Positions 24,039 through 34,500 are shown, counted from the first letter of the stretch. The stretch: DNA of 64,000 nt from CAVPGP01 sp963704025 (GCA_963704025.1 CAVPGP010000001.1:1410375-1474374), one strand, 5' to 3'. Notes: generated by a model from the letters alone, not told the origin. Numbers and translations are program-made.

Positions 24039-24968
24039 GTGGAACCCGGAGCGGGGAAGCAGGTCGACGAGTCCGGCTCGGGTCTCTCGGCGAGCCGTAG
24101 GACCCAGGCGCGAGTCGCCGCAGCGCGGGCGCGGGCGAGGCGTCTCGCGGAGCGCGCCCAGGCGGAACGAGGCCGCCACGGCAGCGTGGACGCGATGTTC
24201 GAGATGGCCGACCACGACTCGGAGGTCGGCGGCGGCATCATGGCGGGCGCGCTCGCCTATCGGCTCTTCATCCTGCTGTTGCCGCTCGCGCTCGTGGCCA
24301 TTGCGGGTCTCGGTATCGCCGCCGACGCGGAGTCCAGCTCACCGGAGGAGGCGGCGAAGGCGGTCGGCCTCGCCGACCTCGTCTCCAGCTCCGTCGCCGG
24401 CGCGGCCAAGAGCTCCGGCCGCTGGTACGCGTTCGTGATCGGGATTCCGGTCCTCCTCTATACGGCCAGGAGCGTCCTCCGAGCGCTCATCGTCACGCAC
24501 CGGCTCGTCTGGACCGACCTTCGCGGCGCCGCCCCCAAGCCGACGATCGGGGCCACGCTCAAGTTCCTCGCCGCTCTCCTCGGCCTCCTCGTCATCTCCG
24601 CGCTGGCCGCGGCCGCGCGGGCGTCCTCGTTCGGCGGCGGCCTCCTGGTGACCCTCGTCATCCCCGTTCCGTACGCCGCTCTCTGGCTCTTCATCTCCAT
24701 GCGCCTGCCGCACCGCGACGCCCCATGGCGGGCGCTCATCCCCGGCGCGATCCTCTTCGGCGTCGGCATCGAGGTGCTCCACGTCGTCACGGCCTACTTC
24801 ATCGCCCCGCAGGCCCAGAGCAAGCAGGGGACCTACGGCTCGCTCGGGATCGCCGCCGCACTGCTTCTCGGTCTCTACCTCTTCAGCCGTCTCGCCGTCG
24901 CGACCGCTGTCCTGAACGCGACGCTCTGGGGGCGGCGATCGCGCGCCGGCCCGGCTCAGACCTCGTGA
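24039..24968 (+). CDS. YihY/virulence factor BrkB-family membrane protein
   Basis: About 309 residues. A charged N-terminal helix (ARRLAERAQAERG) is followed by the YihY core: GGGIMAGALAYRLFILLLPLAL, then several membrane segments and the typical SKQGTYGSLGIAAALLLGLYLFS stretch. The family are inner-membrane proteins of uncertain role, once thought to be ribonuclease BN. GTG at 24039 with GAAGGGG upstream is preferred over the longer frame beginning at 23862, whose extra residues are Arg-rich and non-native in look. Confidence 0.85.
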   Translation: MEPGAGKQVDESGSGLSASRRTQARVAAARARARRLAERAQAERGRHGSVDAMFEMADHDSEVGGGIMAGALAYRLFILLLPLALVAIAGLGIAADAESSSPEEAAKAVGLADLVSSSVAGAAKSSGRWYAFVIGIPVLLYTARSVLRALIVTHRLVWTDLRGAAPKPTIGATLKFLAALLGLLVISALAAAARASSFGGGLLVTLVIPVPYAALWLFISMRLPHRDAPWRALIPGAILFGVGIEVLHVVTAYFIAPQAQSKQGTYGSLGIAAALLLGLYLFSRLAVATAVLNATLWGRRSRAGPAQTS

Positions 24969-25098
24969 CCTCGAGGGCGCCTTGCGGCAGCGGAAGCTCG
25001 CCCGAATGCGACATGATCGGGCCACCATGCCAACCGGAGGCCCTTGGGCCGTTCGCAGCGACGCGCCGAGCAGCTGACAGCAACGAGGAGGGGACATC

Positions 25099-25800
25099 AT
25101 GGAGACGCCGTCACTTGGGTTTCGTCTCGGGGCGGAGGTGCTCGGGACGTTTCTGTTCTTCTTCCTGGGCTTCAACGCGATCGCCGTCGCGACGGACATC
25201 GGAGCCGGGGCGATCAGCTCGCTCGGCATCGCATTCGCCTTCGGGCTCGGGCTCACGCTCGCGATCACGGCTCTCGGTCAGATCTCCGGAGGGCACTTCA
25301 ACCCCGCGGTCTCCGCCGGGCTCGTGGCTGCGCGCAAGTTTCCGGGACGGGAGGTGATCCCGTACTGGGTCGCCCAGCTCGTCGGCGGATTGCTCGCGGT
25401 CGTGGTGATCGGGATCGTCTATTCGGAGGAGGCCACGGACGCGCTGAACACCGCCCCGGGGGCCGGTATCTCCGACGGTGGTGCATTTCTGCTCGAGACC
25501 ATCGCCACGGCCCTCTTCGTGATGGTGATCGCCACCGTCGCGACCGACGACCGCGCCGCGTGGAAGGGGGTGATGGCGCCCCTCCTCATCGGGCTCTTCA
25601 TCTTCACCGCGGTCACCGCCGTCGGCCCGGCTTCGGGCGGCTCGTACAATCCGGCGCGCTCGCTCGACCCGGCGCTCTACAACGGCGACTTCGATCACAT
25701 CTGGATTTACCTCGCCGCCCCGCTCCTGGGCGGCGTGATCGGAGGCGCGGTCTGGGCGGTGTTCGGAGACCGGCCTCCCGTGGCGAGAGTCAGCCGTTAG
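25099..25800 (+). CDS. MIP-family channel (aquaporin/glycerol facilitator)
   Basis: A 233-residue six-helix channel with both NPA motifs, GGHFNPAVS near residue 66 and GGSYNPARSL near residue 182, so the pore is complete. The Arg after the second NPA, part of the selectivity filter, is present. Water or small neutral solutes should pass. GAGGAGGGG precedes the ATG at 25099. Downstream lies a poorly coding stretch. Confidence 0.95.
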   Translation: METPSLGFRLGAEVLGTFLFFFLGFNAIAVATDIGAGAISSLGIAFAFGLGLTLAITALGQISGGHFNPAVSAGLVAARKFPGREVIPYWVAQLVGGLLAVVVIGIVYSEEATDALNTAPGAGISDGGAFLLETIATALFVMVIATVATDDRAAWKGVMAPLLIGLFIFTAVTAVGPASGGSYNPARSLDPALYNGDFDHIWIYLAAPLLGGVIGGAVWAVFGDRPPVARVSR

Positions 25801-26125
25801 CCTCGAGAGCGGCCGCCGGTCTGCGGATGCCGGCGTCGTCGAGCGCAGCTGCCACGAGCGGGTCGAAGCGTCCGGCCGCGAGATCGCCGAGAGGGTCGCG
25901 CGTGTACGGGAGAAGTGTCGCGTACGAGAGCCCGAACGCGGCGCGCATCGCGAGCAGCCGCCGGCGCTCGGGACCTGCCGGCGGGCGGCGGACGCGCCGC
26001 GAGGCGCCGGCGGCGCTTCCCGCTTTCGCGGCTCCGCCGTCCGGACGACGAAGAAATCGTCCGCGTGACCGACCCGATCGAGCCGTACGGTGACCTGACC
26101 GCCCGCGAGCAGGAGGAGGAGCACC
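25801..26125. other. Region with no convincing gene
   Basis: No frame has convincing coding character over the full length. Minus-strand fragments such as RAAFGLSYATLLPYTRDPLGDL (near 25,950-25,800) look protein-like but have no start signal and no recognised family. They may be decay products. Confidence 0.4.
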
Positions 26126-26363
26126 ATGGAACTCTCGGCGACCGATCGTCACAGGGGCGAAGCGGGCGTAGCGGCGATCCGGAAGCAGCTGGCTCGAAAG
26201 AATCGACGAGGATCTGGCTGAGGGCTCGAGTCCGGCTCAGGCCGCCGTCGCCGAACGCCTTGCAGGCGCCACACCGTCCGTAGCCTTGGGTCGAGGCGGC
26301 TTCCGCGACACCGGCGAGGTCTGGCGCTCTCTCACCGACCCCATCCTCGTCGCGATCCGCTGA
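26126..26363 (+). pseudogene. Small gene interrupted by a +1 frameshift (candidate)
   Basis: An unusually strong ribosome-binding site (AGGAGGAGGAG, 4 nt from ATG at 26126) opens a frame of 31 codons (MELSATDRHRGEAGVAAIRK...). If one base near 26,196 is skipped, the frame continues with ERIDEDLAEGSSPAQAAVAE and on to TGA at 26363, giving a protein of about 78 residues with sensible composition. Either a sequencing error, a recent inactivation, or a frameshifting site. No family recognised. Confidence 0.45.
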
Positions 26364-26490
26364 TCGACGCGCTCCCCCGGGCTGCGCCCGCGCCCGGGGG
26401 CAACAAACGTGTGACAGTCTGGCGTCGGCTCGGTGACGAACAGCGGGATCGGCCAGGGATCGTCGCGGGTTCGGGGTATACGGACGCCGA

Positions 26491-28737
26491 GTGTCCGACG
26501 AGCCGCGCTGCGACCTGCACGTCCATTCACGCTTCTCGACCGACAGCGGCAACTACGCGCTCAGGCGCGCGCGGTTGGGGGAGTCGTACACCGATCCGGA
26601 GCGCGTCCATCGGGTCTGCAAGAACCGCGGGATGCGGTTCGTCACGATCACCGATCACAACACGCTGGCGGGCGCCCTACGGATCGCCGATCGCCCCGAC
26701 ACGTTCTTGTCCGTCGAGGTCACGACGCGGTTCCCGGACGACGACGTGCCGTTGCACGTGCTCGTCTGGAACCTCACGGAGGAGGATCACCGCGACCTCC
26801 AGCCCTACCGGCCCTCGGTCGTCGAGCTCGCGGCGTTCCTGCGCGAGCGGTCGCTGCCGCACGCGCTCGCCCATCCGCTGTACCGGATGGGCCCGCCGTT
26901 GACGGCGGCGCACATGGAGCGGTTGCTGCTGCTCTTCTCCGTCTGGGAGGGCAGGAACGGCGCGCGGCCGGAGGAGACGAACGTGCTCGCGTGCCGGCTC
27001 GCGGGGGCTGCGTCGCGGGAGTATCTGGCGAAGCTCGCCGACCGACACAGCGTCGAGCCGCCCGAGCACGGCGCGATCAGGTTGAGCGGCGGCTCCGACG
27101 ACCACGGCGCGATCGACATCGCCACCACCTGGACGCAGGCGCCGGGTGAGACGGCGCCGGAGTTCCTCGAGTCCGTGCTGGGCGGGCAGGGGAGGCTCGG
27201 CGGCGCGCACGGCTCGACGTTGAAGCTCGCGCATGCGGTCGGCGCAGTGGCCGTCAACTCGTTCCGCGAGGGCGGGCACAGCCTCTCGCCGCTGGTCGGC
27301 ATTCAGGTGCGCGCGCTCTTCGACGAGGACGCCGTAGACGCGGCGGCGCGGCACGAAGAGATCCGCGCGGCGAGCCGGCAGCTCGTCCGCCTGCTCGGTT
27401 CCCGCGTCCGCGAGGGCGGCGTCGATCTCGATCGGCTCGACTCGCTCGGATCGCGCCTGTCGGCGCTCGTCGCGGCGGCGGCTGTTCAGGTTCCCTACCT
27501 CGGCAGCGCGCACCACCATGCGGGCTCTCGCCGTGGCCTGGCCGAGATCGAGTCGGCGTTCTTCGGAGGACGAGAGGAGACACGTGAGCTCAAGGCGATG
27601 GTGTTCACCGACACATTCGACGAGGCGAACGGCGTGGCCGGGACGATGCGCCGGCTGGCAACCGAAGGCGCGCGCGGCCGTCTGCCGGTCCGTGTGGCGG
27701 CCGCTCGCCCGAAGGCCGCGGACGAGCCGGGATTGATCGCGTTCGCGCCCGACTGGACGCTGCCGCTGCCGACCTACGAGGAGCTCGAGCTCCGCTTTCC
27801 GCTCGTCACCGACGTGCTCGCGTCGGTCGAGCGGGAACGGCCGGACATCGTGCACGTCGCGACACCTGGCCCTGTCGGCTTCTGCGGCCTTCTGGCGGCA
27901 CGCGTGCTCGACGTGCCGCTGGTCGGCTCGTACCACACCGAGCTCGGGCCGTACACGCTGCACCTGACCCGCGACCTTCTGGTCGCCCAGGCGATGGACA
28001 TCTGGGTCGAGTGGTTCTACCGGCAGTGCCGACTGGTGCTCGCGCCGACGGGCGCCGTGGCGGACGCGCTTCGGGCGCGCGGCCACGCGCGCGTCGGCGT
28101 GTGGGGGAGGGGCGTCGACGCCGGCCGGTTCGCTCCGGACCGCCGGAGCCCGCTGCTGCGGAAGCGGTTGCTGCAGGACGGCTCCGTGCTGCTCCTCTCC
28201 GTCGGTCGCCTTTCGCACGAGAAGCGGATCGACGTCCTCCTCGACGCGTACCGCGAGCTCGGGGAGCAGGCGCACGAGGCTCGTCTGGCCGTCGTCGGCG
28301 ACGGTCCCGCCCGCGCGGAGCTGGAGGCGGCGGCCCCGGCAGGCGTCCAGTTTCTCGGCGAGCTTCGAGGCGACGGCCTCGCCCAGGTGTACGCGAGCGC
28401 CGACATCTTCTGCTTTCCGAGCACGACCGACACGTTCGGGCAGGTGATCCTCGAAGCAGCCGCCTCGGGGCTGCCGACTGTTGCTGCGCGCGCAGGCGGC
28501 GCGACCGAGCTGGTGCAGCAGCGGGGGACGGGGCTCCTTGTGCCGCCGGACGACCCCGCCGCATTCTCGGCGGCGCTCCGCGAGCTCGTCGCGGACGAGG
28601 AGCTCCGCAACACGCTCGGACAGCGGGCACTCGCAGTGGCGGGATGCCGCTCCTGGACGGCGTCGTACCGGGAGCTGCTCGACGCGTACGCATCGCTTGT
28701 CGCACGTGTTGCGCCTCCGCAGCCCGTCGCGGCCTGA
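26491..28737 (+). CDS. PHP phosphoesterase domain fused to a GT4 glycosyltransferase
   Basis: A 748-residue fusion. Residues 1-230 are a PHP domain: DLHVHSRFS (metal ligands), TITDHNTLAG, ALAHPLYR and GGSDDHG. Residues 365-748 are a GT4-type glycosyltransferase: TDTFDEANGVAG, VGSYHTELGPYT, SVGRLSHEKRIDVLL, VVGDGPAR and FPSTTDTFGQVILEAAASG. The GT half resembles lipid/mannosyl transferases of the PimB/alpha-mannosyltransferase group. A TATACG box ends 8 nt before the GTG with no Shine-Dalgarno sequence, which suggests a leaderless transcript. The PHP part may remove a phosphate from the acceptor or product. Confidence 0.9.
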   Translation: MSDEPRCDLHVHSRFSTDSGNYALRRARLGESYTDPERVHRVCKNRGMRFVTITDHNTLAGALRIADRPDTFLSVEVTTRFPDDDVPLHVLVWNLTEEDHRDLQPYRPSVVELAAFLRERSLPHALAHPLYRMGPPLTAAHMERLLLLFSVWEGRNGARPEETNVLACRLAGAASREYLAKLADRHSVEPPEHGAIRLSGGSDDHGAIDIATTWTQAPGETAPEFLESVLGGQGRLGGAHGSTLKLAHAVGAVAVNSFREGGHSLSPLVGIQVRALFDEDAVDAAARHEEIRAASRQLVRLLGSRVREGGVDLDRLDSLGSRLSALVAAAAVQVPYLGSAHHHAGSRRGLAEIESAFFGGREETRELKAMVFTDTFDEANGVAGTMRRLATEGARGRLPVRVAAARPKAADEPGLIAFAPDWTLPLPTYEELELRFPLVTDVLASVERERPDIVHVATPGPVGFCGLLAARVLDVPLVGSYHTELGPYTLHLTRDLLVAQAMDIWVEWFYRQCRLVLAPTGAVADALRARGHARVGVWGRGVDAGRFAPDRRSPLLRKRLLQDGSVLLLSVGRLSHEKRIDVLLDAYRELGEQAHEARLAVVGDGPARAELEAAAPAGVQFLGELRGDGLAQVYASADIFCFPSTTDTFGQVILEAAASGLPTVAARAGGATELVQQRGTGLLVPPDDPAAFSAALRELVADEELRNTLGQRALAVAGCRSWTASYRELLDAYASLVARVAPPQPVAA

Positions 28738-28764
28738 GCGCCCTGCCGCAGTAGCATCCGAAGG

Positions 28765-29394
28765 ATGTCGCAGCTCTTCGTGCCGGGCTTCGGAGCGTTG
28801 CCGTCCTTCTATCGACCCGCGCTGTCGTCCGACTGGACCGTGCACGCGCCCCCGACGTTTCGAGACGGCTCTTCGCTCGAGGCACGCATCGCCGCGTTGC
28901 GGCTGACGCTCGACGCCTGCGCATCGCCGGTCACGCTCGCCGGCCACTCGATGGGTGCGGCGCTCGCCGTGGCGGCTGCGGTCGAGCAGCCCGAAAGGGT
29001 CGAGCGTCTGATCCTGATCGCTCCTGCCGGCCTGCCGCTGACGAAGCCGATCGTCTCGAGCCTCGGTGCGTTCTGCGGACAGGTCGCAGCACGCGTCTAT
29101 GCGTGGGACGAGCTGGCGCGCGCGTTCCGCGCCGCGCTGGAGTCGCCTCGGGCGACGCTGAGGCTGGCACGCGTGGTGCGGGCGCTCGATCTGAGCAAGC
29201 AGCTCCGCGAGCTGCGGCGCCGAGGAGTCCGCTGCGATGTCGTCGCCTGCGCGACCGACACACTGACGCCAGTGCACCACTGTCGCCGGATCGCCCGCCT
29301 CGCAGGTGCCCGGTACCGCGAGGTCGACGCCGCCGGCGGTCACATGTGGATGCTTGTCGAGCCTTCGGCGTTCGCGGGGATCCTGCGCGACTGA
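28765..29394 (+). CDS. Alpha/beta hydrolase
   Basis: A compact 209-residue alpha/beta hydrolase. It starts at the first strand (SQLFVPGFGALPSFYRPAL), has the nucleophile elbow GHSMGA near residue 58 and a C-terminal His in AGGHMWM. It closely follows the PHP-GT gene (27 nt) but has its own -10-like TAGCAT 7 nt before the ATG, again without a Shine-Dalgarno sequence. Substrate unknown. Confidence 0.85.
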   Translation: MSQLFVPGFGALPSFYRPALSSDWTVHAPPTFRDGSSLEARIAALRLTLDACASPVTLAGHSMGAALAVAAAVEQPERVERLILIAPAGLPLTKPIVSSLGAFCGQVAARVYAWDELARAFRAALESPRATLRLARVVRALDLSKQLRELRRRGVRCDVVACATDTLTPVHHCRRIARLAGARYREVDAAGGHMWMLVEPSAFAGILRD

Positions 29395-29419
29395 ACGGAC
29401 CGTCGAGGCGCGAGCCCGC

Positions 29420-30055
29420 TCAGCCTGCGGGCCGCGCCGCACCGGCGACGACGCCTGGAAGCCAGGCTCGCACTGCGGCCGCCACCGCGTCGAGGTCGGT
29501 CCGCAGGCTGTGGTCGCCCGACACCTGAACAACGGTGCGGAGCGCCGTTGCAGGCGGCACGCCGAACCGGTCGCGGGCGCCTTGCACCACGAGCGTCGGG
29601 ACTGTCACCGCCTCGAGCTCGGGCAGGCGGCTCGGGCTCGCGGCCGCCCCGGAGCGGGGGGGCGGCTGCAGCGGGAACGCGAGGCACAGCACGCCGTCCG
29701 CGCCGGTCGCCGCCGCCGTCCGGCAGGCCACCCGCGCGCCGGCGGAGCGGCCGCCCGCGACGAGCGGCAGCCCGTGCAGCTCGCGTGAGCACAGGTGGTC
29801 GACAACCGCTGTCCACGCGGCGTCGAGCTGCCGTGCCGGGGCAGGGCTGCGCCTGCCTGCGACGCGGTAGGGCTGCTCGACGAGCGCGACCGTCAGCCCT
29901 TCCGAGCGGGCGACCTCCGTCACCCTCGCCAGGTCGCGGGACGCGACTCCTCCGCCTGCTCCATGGCCGAGGACGAGCGCGCCTCCCGGCTCGGCGACGC
30001 CGTGCAGATGGACGTGCGCCGGTCCGTGCGGAGTGTCGACGACCAGGACGCTCAT
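29420..30055 (-). CDS. Alpha/beta hydrolase, dienelactone hydrolase/KANL3-Tex30-like
   Basis: A 211-residue protein with the oxyanion segment LGHGAGGGVAS near residue 30, nucleophile elbow GGRSAGAR near residue 104 and His in SGDHSLR, fitting the KANL3/Tex30 group of alpha/beta hydrolases. Role unknown. The ATG at 30055 faces the Dyp peroxidase gene across an 83-bp divergent promoter region. Confidence 0.85.
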   Translation of the reverse strand: MSVLVVDTPHGPAHVHLHGVAEPGGALVLGHGAGGGVASRDLARVTEVARSEGLTVALVEQPYRVAGRRSPAPARQLDAAWTAVVDHLCSRELHGLPLVAGGRSAGARVACRTAAATGADGVLCLAFPLQPPPRSGAAASPSRLPELEAVTVPTLVVQGARDRFGVPPATALRTVVQVSGDHSLRTDLDAVAAAVRAWLPGVVAGAARPAG

Positions 30056-30138
30056 GGAGGAGATGCTGGCAGGCCCGGTCGGTTCGCGTCGGCTGCTCGA
30101 GGTTGTTCTCGCTCTCCCGCCCGGGCACCATTGGGCGC

Positions 30139-31041
30139 ATGAGCTCTGCTCAAGTCGGCATCTTCGCCCTGGGAACCGCGTCTCACGCTTACCTGGAGTT
30201 CGATGTCGCAGGTGGGAGGAAGGGGCTCGACCTCGTGGCGGCGATCTCGTCCCTGCGCGAGCCGAGGACGACCATGGGCGGCGTCAACCTGGTGGCAGGG
30301 TTCAGGCCCGAGCTCTGGCGGGAGGCCGCGCCCGACGAGGCGCCGGCCGACGTCGAGGGATTCAACGAGGACCTCGTCGGCATCGACGGCTTCGTGATGC
30401 CGGCCACCCAGCACGATGCCGTGCTCTGGCTCTCGGGAAGCGCCTACGACGTGATCTTCGACGTGGCGCGCGAGGCGATCGCCGACCTCCGAGGGCTGGC
30501 CTCCGTCGTGGAGGAGACCTCGAGCTGGCCCTACCAGCACGATCGCGACCTGACCGGCTTCGTCGACGGAACCGAGAACCCGACGCTGGTCGATGCCCCC
30601 GAGCTGGTCCTCGTGCCCGAGGGAGAAGCCGGTGCGGGAGGGACGATCCTGCTCCTCCAGAAGTGGCGCCACGACGCCGCTGCGTGGGAATCCCTTCCGG
30701 TCGCGGCCCAGGAGCACGTGATCGGGCGGACGAAGCTCGAGAGCGTCGAGCTCGAGCACAAGCGCCCGGACTCCCACGTGGCGAGCACCGACCAGGACCG
30801 CTTCGGCAAGATCTTCCGGCGGAACATGCCCTACGGGACGGTGACCGAGCACGGCACCATGTTCGTCGGCTTCAGCTCCGACCAGCGGCGGCTGTCGACG
30901 ATGCTGGAGAGCATGGCGGGGCTGGCGGGCTCCCGCGACGCGCTGACGCGCTACACCCGGCCGCTCACCGGTGCGTACTACTTCGTTCCCTCGACGGAGT
31001 CGCTTCGCCGCGCAGCCGGCACCGCTGTCTCGACGGAGTGA
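30139..31041 (+). CDS. Dyp-type heme peroxidase
   Basis: A 300-residue dye-decolorising peroxidase. It carries the hallmark GFVDGTENP (GxxDG motif, catalytic Asp), the proximal-His region DSHVAS and the distal Arg region RRNMPYG. No Tat signal, so the enzyme is cytosolic or loaded into an encapsulin elsewhere. It oxidises phenolics or dyes with peroxide. The promoter is TTGTTC-N17-CACCAT with 7 nt to the ATG, a leaderless arrangement. Confidence 0.95.
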   Translation: MSSAQVGIFALGTASHAYLEFDVAGGRKGLDLVAAISSLREPRTTMGGVNLVAGFRPELWREAAPDEAPADVEGFNEDLVGIDGFVMPATQHDAVLWLSGSAYDVIFDVAREAIADLRGLASVVEETSSWPYQHDRDLTGFVDGTENPTLVDAPELVLVPEGEAGAGGTILLLQKWRHDAAAWESLPVAAQEHVIGRTKLESVELEHKRPDSHVASTDQDRFGKIFRRNMPYGTVTEHGTMFVGFSSDQRRLSTMLESMAGLAGSRDALTRYTRPLTGAYYFVPSTESLRRAAGTAVSTE

Positions 31042-31163
31042 GGCGGGAGCCCAGATCCGCCGGGGACAGCGGTCTTGTGCGTTTTGTAGCGAGTGTTGTA
31101 GGGTTGAGCGCCAACGGAGCCGGCACACGGAGCGCGGCCAGGAGACTGGAGGCGGGAGGCCCT

Positions 31164-31550
31164 ATGAACTCGAAGTTCACGTTCGTCAAGATCGATGCGG
31201 GCGCGAACGGTCAACTGACGGCGGAAGGGCCGTTCGTGGCCGATCCGGAAGACGAAGCCAAGAGGGTCAAGATCCTGTTCGCGATTGTCCAGGAGATCGA
31301 CCCGCCGCCGCTTGCTAGCCAGCTTCAGTCGTTCACGATCGTTGGCGAGGGAGAGCGCCAGCCCCACGGCGACAAATGGGAGGCGACGGTCGAGAAGCCC
31401 GATCCGCCGCCGGACCACTGGCTCGATGTCGGACGAGAGGCGCGCGGTGTCGGTCTCGCGATCGTGATCAAGGACCCCACCGCACCCCGCGACGCGCCGT
31501 CGTTCCAGGCGTACACGTGGTGCGAACGTATTGATGTGACGGCGCGCTAG
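31164..31550 (+). CDS. Hypothetical protein, 128 residues
   Basis: A beta-rich protein of unknown family. It opens with NSKFTFVKIDAGANGQLTAEGPF and ends in TWCERIDVTAR, with conserved-looking WEATVEKPDPPPDHW in the middle; Pro and acidic residues are frequent. No membrane segment or signal peptide. GGAGGCGGGAGG precedes the ATG at 31164. Monocistronic, between the Dyp peroxidase and the convergent cyclase-like regulator. Confidence 0.7.
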   Translation: MNSKFTFVKIDAGANGQLTAEGPFVADPEDEAKRVKILFAIVQEIDPPPLASQLQSFTIVGEGERQPHGDKWEATVEKPDPPPDHWLDVGREARGVGLAIVIKDPTAPRDAPSFQAYTWCERIDVTAR

Positions 31551-31564
31551 GCAGACGGGAGCGC

Positions 31565-34500
31565 TCAGCCCGACGCTCGGATCCCCTTGACGGGCTCCTC
31601 GGCAGAGGCGTGCGCGCCGCCTCGCAGCAACTCGCGGGCCAGCCGGGCGGAGACGTCGTTTCCCTTGCGCTCGAACGACGCTGCGGACTCGCGGAGGGCC
31701 TTGTCTGCTTCGGGCGCGCTCCCCGCTGCCAGCAGCACCTCGCCGAGATCCAGAAGGGCCTCGCCGCGCATGTTCAGCCAGTCCGTTCGAGCGGCGATCG
31801 CGACCGCTTCCTCGGCCAGGCTTCGCGCCTCGTCGTAGCGCCCCTGCCGCGCGAGCACCTTCGCCCGCACACGGCGCCAGACGATCAAAGCGGACAGGTC
31901 GACGTCCGCGGCTGTGTCGGCGCTGACGCGGGTGAGTGGTTCCGCCTCGTCGATCCGTCCTTGCCGGTAGAGGACGTCGGCGAGCAGGCCGGCCGTCGTC
32001 GAGAGGATCGCCTTCTCGCCCATCCCCTCCAGCCGCGAGTAGCCGGCGCGGAGCAGCGCTTCCGAGGCGGCGAGGTCGCCTGCGAGCATCGTGACGAACA
32101 CTTCGTGGTGCGAGACGGCCGAATGGATCGTCGTCTCGAGCTCGTCGAGGATCGCACGGGCCTGCTCGAGCCCGGCAAAGGCGATCTCGAACTGCCCCGT
32201 CATTGCATAGAGGCCGGCCAGCGGCTGCAGCGTCATCGCGACTGCTTGCCGGTGGCCCTCGATCTCCCGCAGGGTCGCTTCGCAGCGGTCGATCCCGTCC
32301 GAGGCGGGAAGTGGCCCGAAGAACGCTGACGACGCGAGCCAGCAGAGGCAGTCTGCCCGCTCGGTCTCGTTTCCCGCGCGCCGTCCGTGCTCCGCCGCGT
32401 TCGCCCACGCTCGGTCGGCGGCCGCAGACGAAGGGCCGATCCAGTCGACGAGTGCCTGCAGCCGCCAGAGCCGGCAGAGGCCCAGGTCGTCGTGGTGCCG
32501 CTCGAAGACGGGCCGCGCCTTCGCGACGACCGCCGGAACCTGCTCGCTCGTTTCCTGCGTGTCGCTCTGGAAGCGCCCGAGCAGGCGCTCGACGACCGCC
32601 AGCCAGCCGACTCGTTCGTCGCCGGCGGCAAGAGCGGACCGCGCGACGTCGTCGAGCAGGTCGGCTGCTTCAGAGAGGCGTCCGGCTTCGGTGAGGGCCG
32701 CGCCGAATTCGACTCGGAGAACGCCGCGTCCTGGATCGTCTGGGGAAAGCAGCGCCGCCGCCCGGCCGAGGAGGCTCGAGGCGGCGGAGGGGTCGCCGCG
32801 TGCGTGCGCCCTCCGGCCGGAAGAGGCCAGGCGCTTCGCCGCGCGGTCGGCCACCGCGCGCTCGCGCGGGCCGATCCCACCGACCTCCCTGCGGTTGAGG
32901 AAGGCCTGCTCGAGGTGGTAGCCGATGATCTCCTCGACCTCTGCGACGCGCTCGCCGTAGGAGCGCTCCGCCCAGTCGGCGAAGAGCTCGTGCACCGCGG
33001 CGCGGCGAGCCCTCGGGATCGCAGCGTACGTCGTGCTCTGGATCAATGCGTGCCGGAACTCCCAGAACACCTCGCCCGTGGGCTCGGATCTGCGGCGGAC
33101 GAGCTCCTTGCGGCTAAGTGTCTCGAGAGCTGGGTCGACGGCGTCGTCGTGCATCAGCTCGGCCAGACCGTCAGGCCTGAACACCGTTCCCATGACGGCC
33201 GCCGTTTCGAGCACCGCTCGCTCGTGCGCGGCCAGGCGATCGAGCCGCGCTGCGAGCAGCGCCTGGATGGTGGCCGGAATCTGGATGCTCGACAGCTGTT
33301 CGACGTTCCAGGTGCCGAGGCTGTCGGAGCGCAGAATCCCGTCCTCGACCAGCATCCCGAGGACCTCCTCGAGGAAGAGCGGATTGCCCTCCGCGGTGCC
33401 GGCAATCACGCCGAATGCGGCTGCGTCGAGCTCACCGCCGAGCACGTCGACTGCGAGCCGACGCGATTCCTCGTCCGTCAGCGGCGCAAGCAGCATCGAC
33501 GTCGAGTTCGCCTGCCCTCCGCCCCAGGCCGGGCGCGCGTCGAGCAACTCCGGGCGGGCAAGGCAGACGATCACGATGGGGACGTCTCTGGCCCAACTGC
33601 CCAGGTACTCGACCAGCTCGAGAAAGGCGGGCTCAGCCCACTGCAGATCGTCGACGACGACCAGGACGGGCCGGTCGCTGGCGAGCGTCTCGAGCAGCCT
33701 CCGAACGGCCCAGGCGATCTCCTCTGCCGGCGCAGGGGACTCGTCGAAGCCGAACACGGAGGTGAGCCGGGCAACGATCTCCGGCCCGTCGGCCTGATCG
33801 GCGACGAGCTCCCGCATCCGGGCGCGGACTCCGTCCGGGGAGAGATCCCTGCCGATCTTGCCTGCCTGACGGATGATGGACACGAGCGGCCAGAATGTGA
33901 TTCCGTCGCCGTAGGCGAGGCACCTGCCCTGCAGCTGAAGGGCCGTGCCTTCCGTATGCCGCAGGAACTCGGCAACCAGTCGAGACTTGCCGACGCCTGC
34001 GTCGCCGAAGACCGTGAAGACATGACCCGCCCCGGCAGCCGTCGCGCGCTCGAAGGCCCGACGAAGCAGCGTCAGCTCGCTCTGGCGCCCCACCAGCGGA
34101 CCTTCGAGGCGGCGCGGGAACGGCTGCGCGTCGCGCAGGACGCCAAGCAGCCGGTGGGCGCGAACGAGCCGAGCCTTGCCTTTCAGCTCGAGCGGACCGA
34201 ACTTCTCGGTGAGGGCGGCGCTCCGGACCAGGCGCCGCGTCACGTCCCCGATCAGGATCTCGCCGCTCGCGGCTGACCTCTCGAGGCGCTCGGCAACGAC
34301 GATCGGCTCGCCGCTGACGAAGCCGTGACCGGCCGTCGCGTCTCCGGCGACGACCTCGCCGGTGTTGATTCCCATCCGCACAGAGAGCCGAAGCCCGATC
34401 TCGCGCTCGAGCTGCTCGTTCAGCGTGGCGAGCGCGCCGCGGAGATCATCCGCCGCGCGAACAGCCCGATACGCATCGTCCTCGTGGACCTGAGGAACTC

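Noticed and set aside
25790..26152. A 120-codon minus-strand gene downstream of the aquaporin
   Set aside because: It overlaps the aquaporin end, has no ribosome-binding site, and most of it is low-complexity Arg/Pro; only its last 50 residues look protein-like.
26677..29532. A 951-codon open frame on the minus strand opposite the PHP-glycosyltransferase gene
   Set aside because: It mirrors the codon structure of the real plus-strand genes; GC-rich DNA leaves long antisense frames. The product is Arg/Ala/His-rich with no recognisable motif.
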